Below are positions 27,636 through 34,702 of a stretch of 37,492 nt of DNA, in pieces. The translations under genes were made by a program, and so were the position numbers. The stretch comes from Chitinophagaceae bacterium UBA4857 (GTDB lineage: Bacteria > Bacteroidota > Bacteroidia > Chitinophagales > Chitinophagaceae). The notes below the pieces were generated by a model that ran no database searches, was not told where the DNA came from, and worked only from the letters and a program-made list of their open reading frames with translations. Location of the stretch: the NCBI GenBank assembly GCA_002399735.1, contig DHEF01000052.1:52098-89589 (forward strand), given 5' to 3'. How positions within the stretch are numbered: the first letter of the stretch is position 1; each line of letters begins with the position of its first letter.

Positions 27636-29426
27636 ATGATGAAACAGATTTTAAATAAAAAAACGTTTTCAGCTTTTACCGTTTTAAGTATAGTTGTTAT
27701 GACTATATGTTTTACTGCCGGATGTAAAAAGTATGCTGACCCCCCTCCGGTTTTTGAGGAAGATACAAGCACTGCCGTAAATAACCAGCGTAAAATGTTA
27801 ATTATTGTAGTTGATGGATTGGTAGGTTCGGAAGTAAAAACCATTGACCCACCTACTATAAAACAATTGCTGGAAAAAAGTAAGTACACTTACAAAAGCA
27901 AGACAGAAACTGTTACAACAGATGCTGCTACCTGGAAAACTTTACTAACCGGCGTTTCATACGGTAAACATAAAATTAAGGATAGTACTTTTATGTATTC
28001 TGCACCGGGTGGTAGTAACCCACATGATGCACAACCTGTTTCATACCCATCTATTTTTTCCAGAATACTTACTACACCAAGGGCTGGTTTGTCATCTGTT
28101 TTAATAACACCATGGGCTAATATGGCCAATAAGTTGGGTGGAGAATTACTGAATAATTCTATGGCAGTTAGTAATGATCAGGTAGTGAAAGATTCTGCTG
28201 TTAGCCTGTTGACCAAAAAAAGTAACGACATTATTATTGTAAACTTTACTGGTGTTAATAAAGCAGGATTAGCAGGCGAGTTTAGTGCATCCAATACTGG
28301 TTATCGTGACGCAGTTACTACAGTAGATGGGTATATTGGAGATATTATGACGGCAGTAAAGGCAAGACCCAATTATAATAAAACGGAAGAATGGTTAATA
28401 GTAGTTACAGCTAGCCATGGTGGCGTTGGTAGTACGTATGGTGGTGCCAGCGATGCTGAAACGAATGTTTTAACACTATACTATAACGAACATATTAAAA
28501 AGCAAGAGCTGATTAATAATAGTTTTAATTCAGTACTTATTACTGGTAGGGATGCAGCTACTATTAAAGCTGAAGTGCCAAACGGGGATGGCAGGTTTAA
28601 TATTGGTACAGGGCAGCAAACTATTGAAGTGAAATTCCGGCAAACAGCTACAGCTGGGAGTTGGCCACATTTCTTTTCTAAGATGTCAGATTTTAGAAGT
28701 GAAAATCAACCCGGGTGGTCATTTTATACTAATAGTTCTGGCGGCGGTTGGGCAATAGGTTTAAAAGGAGTAAATGGCACAACTCGTAAATTAGAAACAG
28801 CAACTCCAGGTGGCATACTTTTAAACGATAAAAAATGGCATACATTGACTTTTATTGTTTATGATACTTTGATAGGGACTGTAATGGAAAGGTGGGCTAA
28901 AAGATTTACGGATGGAGTAAGAATTCCTGATGTAAACTCTAGGTTAAAATCAGGAGGGGTATATGAAACAATTGAAAATACTGAGCCGATTAGAGCAGGA
29001 TGGGGGACTAACATTAGTTATACAAACCCATCTTTTAACATGGCAGATATAAGAATTTTCAATACTGCTTTGACAGACCAGGAAGTAAAGGATAATCTTT
29101 GTTTACGAGACATTACTCAACACCCTAAATATACTAATCTAATAGGATTTTGGCCATGTAATGATGGATATGGTACCGGATTTGCCAATAACGGGCCTAA
29201 CAATAGAGCTTATGGTTTTAACCTTATTGGTAATTATAAATGGGCAGGTGTAGAAGAAAATCCCTGTGTAATGCCTGCACCTGCGGCAGGTGACGTTGCT
29301 TTTTTACCAAAAGTTGTTGACGTAACTAGACAACTATTTTATTGGATGCGCATACCTGTAAAAGATTCATGGAATATGGACGGGACAGCTTGGTTAGAAC
29401 TATACGATAGCGAGTTTATAAAATAA
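27636..29426 (+). CDS. Alkaline-phosphatase-fold/LamG/DUF4983 lipoprotein (second copy)
   Basis: The ATG at 27636 gives 596 residues with a lipobox (FTAGC-KKY, Cys about residue 30). An in-frame upstream ATG at 27549 lies inside the M60 gene and is less likely. The layout copies the gene at 23769: phosphatase-like fold (KMLIIVVDGLVGSE, DAATWKTLLTGVSYGKHKI, WLIVVTASHGG), LamG jellyroll (QTIEVKFRQ ... DKKWHTLTFIVYD ... MADIRIFNTAL) and a DUF4983-type tail ending WMRIPVKDSWNMDGTAW. Here D60 of the first metal motif and H261 are kept, but the Asp before that His is Ser (S260) and the DxxGH motif is not recognisable, so activity is doubtful. It is the last gene of the locus and is followed by a strong terminator. 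Confidence 0.82.
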   Translation: MMKQILNKKTFSAFTVLSIVVMTICFTAGCKKYADPPPVFEEDTSTAVNNQRKMLIIVVDGLVGSEVKTIDPPTIKQLLEKSKYTYKSKTETVTTDAATWKTLLTGVSYGKHKIKDSTFMYSAPGGSNPHDAQPVSYPSIFSRILTTPRAGLSSVLITPWANMANKLGGELLNNSMAVSNDQVVKDSAVSLLTKKSNDIIIVNFTGVNKAGLAGEFSASNTGYRDAVTTVDGYIGDIMTAVKARPNYNKTEEWLIVVTASHGGVGSTYGGASDAETNVLTLYYNEHIKKQELINNSFNSVLITGRDAATIKAEVPNGDGRFNIGTGQQTIEVKFRQTATAGSWPHFFSKMSDFRSENQPGWSFYTNSSGGGWAIGLKGVNGTTRKLETATPGGILLNDKKWHTLTFIVYDTLIGTVMERWAKRFTDGVRIPDVNSRLKSGGVYETIENTEPIRAGWGTNISYTNPSFNMADIRIFNTALTDQEVKDNLCLRDITQHPKYTNLIGFWPCNDGYGTGFANNGPNNRAYGFNLIGNYKWAGVEENPCVMPAPAAGDVAFLPKVVDVTRQLFYWMRIPVKDSWNMDGTAWLELYDSEFIK

Positions 29427-29455
29427 TTATTTCTCATAAGTAGTTAGTTTTGGTT

Positions 29456-29486
29456 AAGCCCGGATGATTTTCATTCGGGCTTTTTA
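29456..29486 (+). terminator. Rho-independent terminator closing the SusCD/M60 locus
   Basis: AAGCCCGGATGA (29456-29467) pairs with TCATTCGGGCTT (29471-29482) with one G-U, a three-base loop and a T-run at 29481-29485. It lies 29 bases after the last LamG gene stop. Confidence 0.92.
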
Positions 29487-29768
29487 TTTGATACATTTAT
29501 TTATTGTATTAATATTTTTTTGGGCTATCATCTGTAAAACATTACTCAGCATTAGTCCGATGCCCGCCTGCAATGTCCGCTTCGCTACCATTTACGTCTA
29601 AGCAGCGCAGCCCTTCATCATCAGTTACGCTAATCAACAATCGTAACTCCGTAGGCGTAACAACTTTATTGTAATAGCCAACCTAACATTAATACATGCA
29701 AAGTATTATCTTCACAATAGTTTGAAATAGGTATTTTATTCCTGATTATTATTTTAAAGTATTAATGT
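29487..29768. other. Intergenic spacer with a second repeat type
   Basis: No gene is seen. Bases 29590-29612 (ATTTACGTCTAAGCAGCGCA and onward) match the reverse complement of 36665-36687 at about 19 of 23 positions, marking a second dispersed intergenic repeat. Near the right end TAGTTTG (29718-29724) is a near match to the -7 consensus for the next gene, one base short. Confidence 0.45.
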
Positions 29769-30419
29769 ATGAAATTCTTTCTCTTTTCAATCTGTATATC
29801 ATTAGCCGTTTTGTCTGCTTGTAATAACAATAAAAAAAGCAATGAGGATAAGCAATATCTTCAAAAATTGAGTAAGGAAAAGGAAGAGGCCGATGCTTTT
29901 TATGCAACCAAGTATCAAGCCTACAAGCTTGATGATTTACGTGATTCACTAAAAAAATATCAATTGCGTTTATTTATTTCACAACCTACAGGTGATGTAG
30001 ATACAGCGCAAATTATAACTTTAACAGAAACAGATTTTGGTTGGGAAACGTCGGTTAAAAATTTTATGTTTGGAACGCCTGTGGCCAAAAGAAACACATC
30101 TGTGAACGCAAATGCAACAAGTGAGAAACCTTCTATGACATGGGAAAGGTTTTTTAAAGAATTAGAAGCTACAGGTGCTTATACCTTGGGTAGCGCTGTA
30201 GTTAAATCATCCGATTCATTGTATGACACAGAAACAATACGATTAGAAATTGTAAAAGATGGAAAGTATAGTAATTACAGTATAGTTAATTGGAATGCAG
30301 TGCAGGACAAATCGCAATTGGTAAAAATTGAAAAACTTATTCAGCTTTTCCGAGAAGGTTTTGGATTTGAGCTACATCCCTTGCACTCAAATAGTACTAC
30401 TAATACAACTACGATATAA
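29769..30419 (+). CDS. Small lipoprotein of unknown function
   Basis: The 216-residue product has a clean lipoprotein signal (MKFFLFSICISLAVLSAC, Cys about residue 18) followed by a charged Asn/Lys/Glu-rich, probably coiled or helical segment (KKSNEDKQYLQKLSKEKEEA) and a mixed globular part with no motif I recognise. The C-terminus ends in a Ser/Thr/Asn run. It stands alone between the locus terminator and a convergent aldolase gene. I cannot assign a function; a periplasmic or outer-membrane lipoprotein is the most that can be said. Confidence 0.65.
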   Translation: MKFFLFSICISLAVLSACNNNKKSNEDKQYLQKLSKEKEEADAFYATKYQAYKLDDLRDSLKKYQLRLFISQPTGDVDTAQIITLTETDFGWETSVKNFMFGTPVAKRNTSVNANATSEKPSMTWERFFKELEATGAYTLGSAVVKSSDSLYDTETIRLEIVKDGKYSNYSIVNWNAVQDKSQLVKIEKLIQLFREGFGFELHPLHSNSTTNTTTI

Positions 30420-30483
30420 TAAATCAGCACTTCGATTTAAGGAAACCGCATACCAAATGCCCAATAGTAAACAGAACGTTGAA

Positions 30484-30524
30484 GAGTGCGACGCAACAGA
30501 CGATGCTAGTAGCAATGCAGCCGG
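30484..30524 (-). repeat. Interspersed repeat copy
   Basis: GAGTGCGACGCAAC (30484-30497) followed by GACGATGCTAGTAGCAATGC is the reverse complement of the element at 33446-33486, with about four substitutions and a two-base gap over 41 bases. Confidence 0.75.
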
Positions 30525-30534
30525 TAACATAAAT

Positions 30535-30564
30535 AAAAATGGCCGCTTTACAGCAGCCATTTTT
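30535..30564. terminator. Bidirectional terminator between the lipoprotein and aldolase genes
   Basis: AAAAATGGCCGCT (30535-30547) pairs with AGCAGCCATTTTT (30552-30564) with one mismatch and a four-base loop. It has an A-run on the left and a T-run on the right, so it can stop transcription from both convergent genes. The aldolase stop codon is 18 bases to the right. Confidence 0.85.
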
Positions 30565-30581
30565 ATTAGTTAAAAACCTGA

Positions 30582-31649
30582 TTATGCGTTACGGTTAATA
30601 CAATTCAAATCTTCAAAAGCAACTTCTAAACGTTTGCTGAAGTTTTCTTCGCCCTTGCGTAACCATACACGCGGATCGTAATACTTTTTGTTTGGAGAGT
30701 CTTCGCCTTCGGGGTTACCTAATTGTGCTTGTAAATAGCCTTCGCTTTTTTTGTAGTTATTTAAAATGCCTTCCCAGAAAGCCCATTGCAAATCGGTATC
30801 AATATTCATTTTAATAGCACCATAACCAATGGCTTCACGTATCTGATGTTGCGGAGATCCGCTACCACCATGAAAAACAAAGTACACGGGCTTTTTGCCG
30901 GTACCTAAAGTTTTTTCAATATGCAACTGGCTGTTGTTTAAAATTTCCGGACGTAACTCTACATTACCGGGTTTGTACACACCATGTACATTACCAAAAG
31001 CAGCTGCAACGGTAAATAGTTTACCAACTTTACCTAACTCAGTATAAGCATAGGCTACGTGTTCTGGTTGTGTGTATAGTTTGTCATTTTCCACATCACT
31101 GTTGTCTACACCATCTTCTTCACCACCGGTTACACCCAATTCAATTTCAATACCCATGCCCAATGGTTGCATACGTTTAAAAAACTCAACCGATGTTTCT
31201 ATGTTTTCTTCAATGGTTTCTTCGCTTAAATCTAACATATGCGAGCTGAATAATGGTTGGCCTTTTTCTTTGTAAAACTGTTCGCCTGCATCAATTAAAC
31301 CACTAATCCATGGTAACCATTTTTTAGCAGCATGGTCGGTATGTAATACTACCGGCACACCGTAATGTTTGGCTACATTGTGTATGTGTAAAGCACCGGA
31401 TATACCACCGGCAATATTGGCTTGCAATTTATCGTTTGGCATACCTTTACCAGCAATAAACTGTGCACCACCGTTTGAAAACTGAATAATAACGGGTGAG
31501 TTTACTTTTGCAGCAGTTTCTAAAGTTGCATTAATGGTATTGGTACCAATAGTGTTAACCGCAGGTAGGGCAAATTGATTGTCTTTAGCATCATTGTAAA
31601 GGGCTTCCAGCTCGTCGCCAAATAATACCCCGGCTCTGTACTTACTCAT
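30582..31649 (-). CDS. fbaA: Class II fructose-bisphosphate aldolase
   Basis: The 355-residue protein is a class IIa zinc-dependent fructose-1,6-bisphosphate aldolase of glycolysis and gluconeogenesis (cytoplasmic). It shows the catalytic Asp and zinc His in VVLHTDHAAKK (D105, H106), the EIELGVTGGEEDGVDN segment (about 168-183), the phosphate-binding and zinc His regions GNVHGVYKPGN (H222) and VFHGGSGS (H260), and NIDTD (282-286). Length is normal for the family. It is transcribed alone, divergently from the Crp-type regulator. It could also serve the last steps of sugar metabolism fed by the neighbouring glycan genes, but it is a normal housekeeping enzyme. Confidence 0.96.
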   Translation of the reverse strand: MSKYRAGVLFGDELEALYNDAKDNQFALPAVNTIGTNTINATLETAAKVNSPVIIQFSNGGAQFIAGKGMPNDKLQANIAGGISGALHIHNVAKHYGVPVVLHTDHAAKKWLPWISGLIDAGEQFYKEKGQPLFSSHMLDLSEETIEENIETSVEFFKRMQPLGMGIEIELGVTGGEEDGVDNSDVENDKLYTQPEHVAYAYTELGKVGKLFTVAAAFGNVHGVYKPGNVELRPEILNNSQLHIEKTLGTGKKPVYFVFHGGSGSPQHQIREAIGYGAIKMNIDTDLQWAFWEGILNNYKKSEGYLQAQLGNPEGEDSPNKKYYDPRVWLRKGEENFSKRLEVAFEDLNCINRNA

Positions 31650-31771
31650 ATTGAATATTTTGTTTTTTTAGCGGTGCTAAGGTAACATTCTAGGCCGGTG
31701 AAAAAAAGAAAAGTTATGGTCATTTTATGCGTATTGGTGTATTAAAAGCTGATTTATGCCGGCTTTTAGCC

Positions 31772-31793
31772 AATAAACGTACAACCGTTTATT
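31772..31793. promoter_or_regulatory. Palindromic operator candidate between aldolase and Crp-type gene
   Basis: AATAAACG (31772-31779) and CGTTTATT (31786-31793) form a perfect 8-base inverted repeat with a 6-base spacer, 22 bases in total, the geometry of Crp/Fnr-type sites. It lies in the 198-base divergent region, 55 bases before the regulator start. It may be an autoregulatory site, although a LacI-type or other regulator is possible. Confidence 0.4.
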
Positions 31794-31847
31794 ATAAATC
31801 TTGTTAACGGACTATAAATTCTTACAGCAAAGCAGTAATTTCATGGT

Positions 31848-32456
31848 ATGGCCATTACAACCAATACCACCGATCCTATAACCATATTGCAACAAGCTTT
31901 GCAAGCCGTTGCCGGTATGGATGAAGAGCATTTTAATTTATCGCTTGATTGCTGGGAATTAAAATCGTTTGGAAAGAATGAATATTATAATGAGTACAGA
32001 CAGGTTTGCAAACACCTGGGTTTTATTTTACAAGGCGTATTTCGCACTTATTATATTGATGATAAAAGCGGCGAAGACAAAAATGTTTTTTTCTTTTCGC
32101 AACACCAGGTGGTAGTATCCTTTCAAAGTTTTATACACCAGGCACCGTGTAACTATTTTACACAATCCATGACCGATTCGCAAGTGTTATACATTCACAT
32201 AAACAAGTTGCAGGCCTTGTACAAACAATCGCATCAATGGGAAAGGCTGGGACGCATTATTGCCGAAATGGCTTTTAGTATTTCTATGCAACGTACCGAA
32301 GGATTTTTATTTCGTTCGCCGGAAGAACGCTATTTACAATTAGTAAATGAACATCCCGATATATTTAACAACGTTCCATTGTATCATATTTCTTCTTACT
32401 TAGGAATACAAGGACCATCCTTAAGCCGCATCCGAAAAAGAATTTCGGACCGTTAA
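31848..32456 (+). CDS. Crp/Fnr-family transcriptional regulator
   Basis: The 202-residue protein has an N-terminal cyclic-nucleotide-binding-like beta-roll (LGFILQGVFRTYYIDDKSGEDKNVFFF, about 50-85), a long dimerisation helix (LGRIIAEMAFSISMQRTEGF) and a C-terminal winged-helix with recognition helix YLGIQGPSLSRIRKRIS. The set of residues that bind cAMP in E. coli CRP is not visible, as is usual for this abundant Bacteroidota subgroup, so the effector is unknown. An alpha/beta hydrolase gene follows 97 bases downstream with a palindrome in between, suggesting local control. The C-terminal wing is short but matches the subgroup. Confidence 0.88.
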   Translation: MAITTNTTDPITILQQALQAVAGMDEEHFNLSLDCWELKSFGKNEYYNEYRQVCKHLGFILQGVFRTYYIDDKSGEDKNVFFFSQHQVVVSFQSFIHQAPCNYFTQSMTDSQVLYIHINKLQALYKQSHQWERLGRIIAEMAFSISMQRTEGFLFRSPEERYLQLVNEHPDIFNNVPLYHISSYLGIQGPSLSRIRKRISDR

Positions 32457-32462
32457 TTCGAT

Positions 32463-32478
32463 TTTAACCCAGGTTAAA
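32463..32478. promoter_or_regulatory. Palindromic operator candidate upstream of the hydrolase
   Basis: TTTAACC (32463-32469) and GGTTAAA (32472-32478) form a perfect inverted repeat with a two-base spacer, 75 bases before the hydrolase ATG and just after the regulator stop. The position fits a binding site for the adjacent Crp-type regulator controlling the hydrolase. A -7-like TTTG follows near 32502, but the full promoter is not clear. Confidence 0.45.
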
Positions 32479-32553
32479 GTTTTTACAGTTTTTAAAATTG
32501 AGCTTTGTGTTATCAAATCAGAACATAAACTCAAAACTTAAAAACTAATAATC

Positions 32554-33339
32554 ATGCAAACTTTACAATCAAAAACAATCGTATTTGTAACTGGTGCTTT
32601 TGTAACTAATTTAGGCTGGAGAAACTGGCAAAACTATTTCGAGACTAAAGGCTATACCACTTATGCACCGGCCTGGCCTCATAAAGAAGGTACTGCTGCC
32701 GAAGTGCGTAACCGCAAACCAAACGATATAGCATTGGCTCGTGTTACCATTAAAGATGTGGTGGCCAACTACGAAAACCTGATTAAATCATTACCCGAAA
32801 AACCAATAATTATTGGTCACTCATTTGGCGGTCTGGTTACCCAAATATTATTAAACAAAGGTCTTGCTGCGGCTGCCGTTGTGGTACACTCTGTTCCTCC
32901 GTTTGGTGTAATACCTTACGAGTTTAGTTTCTTAAAAGCCGGCTGGCGTTCATTAGGTTTGTTTACTCCTTTAGATAAAACTTACCTTATGTCTTTTAAA
33001 ACATGGCAGTATGCTTTTGTAAACGGCATGTCTTTAGATGCACAAAAAGCAGCGTATGAAGAAAACACCATTCCAGAATCAAAAAGAGCTGCAAGAGGTG
33101 GTTTAACCCTGGCTGCCAAAGTTGACTTTAAAAAACCACATGCGCCATTGTTGTTTTTAGCCGGTGGTAAAGACAATATTATTCCTGCCACTTTAAATAA
33201 AAGAAACTTTAAGCGTTACAGCGATAAAAATTCTATTACACAGTTTAAACAATTTGATAACCACAACCACTTTGTAGTTGGCTTACCCGATTGGCAACAA
33301 ACAACCGGATATATTTATAGCTGGATTAAAGGGTTGTAA
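32554..33339 (+). CDS. Alpha/beta-fold hydrolase
   Basis: The 261-residue cytoplasmic protein (no signal peptide) has the alpha/beta hydrolase fold with a full candidate triad. The nucleophile is S90 in IIGHSFGGL, an Asp lies in FLAGGKDNIIP (about 207), and a His in DNHNHFVVG (about 245-247). The N-terminal FVTGAFVTNLGWRNW strand-loop supplies the oxyanion region. Substrate is unknown; esters and related compounds are typical. It lies behind a Crp-type regulator on the same strand with a palindrome between them, a pairing that suggests regulated expression. Confidence 0.88.
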   Translation: MQTLQSKTIVFVTGAFVTNLGWRNWQNYFETKGYTTYAPAWPHKEGTAAEVRNRKPNDIALARVTIKDVVANYENLIKSLPEKPIIIGHSFGGLVTQILLNKGLAAAAVVVHSVPPFGVIPYEFSFLKAGWRSLGLFTPLDKTYLMSFKTWQYAFVNGMSLDAQKAAYEENTIPESKRAARGGLTLAAKVDFKKPHAPLLFLAGGKDNIIPATLNKRNFKRYSDKNSITQFKQFDNHNHFVVGLPDWQQTTGYIYSWIKGL

Positions 33340-33355
33340 TTAAGGCCTCCTCAAA

Positions 33356-33376
33356 CCCCTCCGAAGGAGGGGCTTT
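33356..33376 (+). terminator. Probable terminator after the hydrolase gene
   Basis: CCCCTCC (33356-33362) pairs with GGAGGGG (33366-33372) around a three-base loop, followed by CTTTG. The stem is strong but the T-run is weak. It starts 17 bases after the stop codon. Confidence 0.6.
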
Positions 33377-33445
33377 GTATTTCTTCTATTCTAAGCTGCT
33401 TTATTTTTTTTGATTTTTTACTTTTCATTTTTAATTATTTGTTTA

Positions 33446-33510
33446 CCGGCTGTATTACTACTAGCATCTTCTGTTGTGTCACTCACTTGTACGTCCGGTA
33501 ATTCTATTGA
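33446..33510 (+). repeat. Interspersed repeat copy
   Basis: CCGGCTGTATTACTACTAGC (33446-33465), CTGTTGTGTCACTCACTTGT (33471-33490) and GGTAATTCTATTGAGCA (about 33497-33513) occur in the family order. The first 41 bases match the reverse complement of 30484-30524. Confidence 0.75.
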
Positions 33511-33604
33511 GCAATATGTAAGCAGCTTTGTTTTTTGTGTAAATCCAATTGGCACATTTCCCAATCACCAAATTCTCAAATTTTTTTCCGTTCGCTAATC
33601 AATA

Positions 33605-33637
33605 AGACCTATAAGGTTTTTAAAACCTTATAGGTCT
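33605..33637. repeat. Perfect 16-base inverted repeat
   Basis: AGACCTATAAGGTTTT (33605-33620) and AAAACCTTATAGGTCT (33622-33637) are exact reverse complements with a single-base centre. It could be a bidirectional terminator, a small palindromic repeat or a miniature-element remnant. Similar ACCTATAAGGTTTT hairpins are, from memory, common between genes in Bacteroidota. Confidence 0.7.
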
Positions 33638-33660
33638 ATAAAAATAAATCTATAAACACA

Positions 33661-33691
33661 AAGAAGCCGTTGAAATATTCAACGGCTTCTT
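33661..33691 (-). terminator. Terminator of the permease/ROK kinase operon
   Basis: AAGAAGCCGTTGAA (33661-33674) and TTCAACGGCTTCTT (33678-33691) form a perfect 14-base stem with a three-base loop. On the minus strand it lies 22 bases after the kinase stop codon and is followed by a T-rich stretch. Confidence 0.85.
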
Positions 33692-33713
33692 TATTATAAA
33701 ATCTTCAATCAAA

Positions 33714-34676
33714 TCAACTCTCCCAAGCCAAAGCACTGGCTCCTAAAATCGCAGCATCTGCTTCTTTTAATTCGCTAAACACTAATCCCACTTTATCACG
33801 GAAAATAGGTAATAAGTTTTTTTCCATGTGCTCACGGGTAGGATTTAAAATATAGTCACCGGCTTTTATTACACCGCCAAACAATATAATAGCTTCTGGC
33901 GAAGAGAACATGATAAAATTAGCCAACGCCTCACCTAAAATTTGTCCGGTAAAACGGAAAGTTTCTTTAGCCGCTTCATCGCCCTTCTCTGCACACTCAT
34001 AAACAATTTTTGAGTTTATTTCTTCTTCTTTGTAATTGTTTAATAAGGAGTCGCTATGTTTTTGTCTTAATTCTTTTGCAGTAAGTGTAATACCAGTTGC
34101 CGAGCAATAAGCTTCCAACGATCCTTCCGCTCCGGTTGACCAATGTAGTCTGCCACCATGACGAATAATGGTATGGCCTAATTCTCCGGCAAAACCATCA
34201 TGCCCATAAATTAAATGACCATTAGCAACAATACCACTACCAACACCGGTACCCAGGGTTATCATGATAAAATCCTTCATACCACGGGCAGCACCATACA
34301 TCATTTCGCCAACTGCAGCTGCATTAGCATCATTGGTAAGGGTGCAGCTTACGTCAAATTTTTCGCCAATCAATTTTGCCAATGGTATAATACCTTTCCA
34401 GGGTAGGTTAGGGGCATATTCAATAGTACCTGTGTAATAATTACCATTAGGTGCACCTACGCCAATTCCTCTAATCTTAGCTTTTGATTCCATAATAATC
34501 GGCGATAAAGCATCATACAAATCATTAATAAAATCGGTTACATCCGGACTACGGTCTGTTGGAATATCGCCTTGGGCCAATATTTCCCCACGGTGGTTTA
34601 CCAATCCATATTTTGTATTAGTACCACCAATATCAATTCCAATGGCTAACTCGCTCGACAAATCTAAAAGTGACAT
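33714..34676 (-). CDS. ROK-family sugar kinase (glucokinase-like)
   Basis: The 320-residue protein has the ROK/actin-fold ATPase layout. GIDIGGTNTKYGLV (about 13-26) binds phosphate, LTNDANAAAVGE supplies the catalytic Asp, IMITLGTGVGSGIV follows, and ELGHTIIRHGG carries the conserved His. A C-terminal IILFGGVIKAGDY closes the nucleotide site. It would phosphorylate glucose or a similar hexose in the cytoplasm. The usual zinc-binding CxCGxxGCxE motif after the His is replaced by RLHWSTGAEGSLEAY, so all three cysteines are missing. It is the second gene of an operon with a sugar permease (26-base gap), which fits uptake followed by phosphorylation. Confidence 0.9.
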   Translation of the reverse strand: MSLLDLSSELAIGIDIGGTNTKYGLVNHRGEILAQGDIPTDRSPDVTDFINDLYDALSPIIMESKAKIRGIGVGAPNGNYYTGTIEYAPNLPWKGIIPLAKLIGEKFDVSCTLTNDANAAAVGEMMYGAARGMKDFIMITLGTGVGSGIVANGHLIYGHDGFAGELGHTIIRHGGRLHWSTGAEGSLEAYCSATGITLTAKELRQKHSDSLLNNYKEEEINSKIVYECAEKGDEAAKETFRFTGQILGEALANFIMFSSPEAIILFGGVIKAGDYILNPTREHMEKNLLPIFRDKVGLVFSELKEADAAILGASALAWES

Positions 34677-34702
34677 ATTCTGTATTAATAATAATAAAAA
34701 AA

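Larger units (their letters stand above)
33373..33713. other. Gene-free spacer with repeat and two hairpins
   Basis: This 341-base stretch has no credible gene. It holds a repeat copy (33446-33510), a perfect 16-base inverted repeat (33605-33637) and the terminator of the minus-strand kinase gene (33661-33691). A 62-codon reading frame at 33410 overlaps the repeat and is dismissed. Confidence 0.7.

Noticed and set aside
33410..33598. A 62-codon reading frame with a hydrophobic start
   Set aside because: It overlaps an interspersed repeat copy, has no ribosome-binding stretch and no recognisable product; its hydrophobic start is explained by T-rich sequence.
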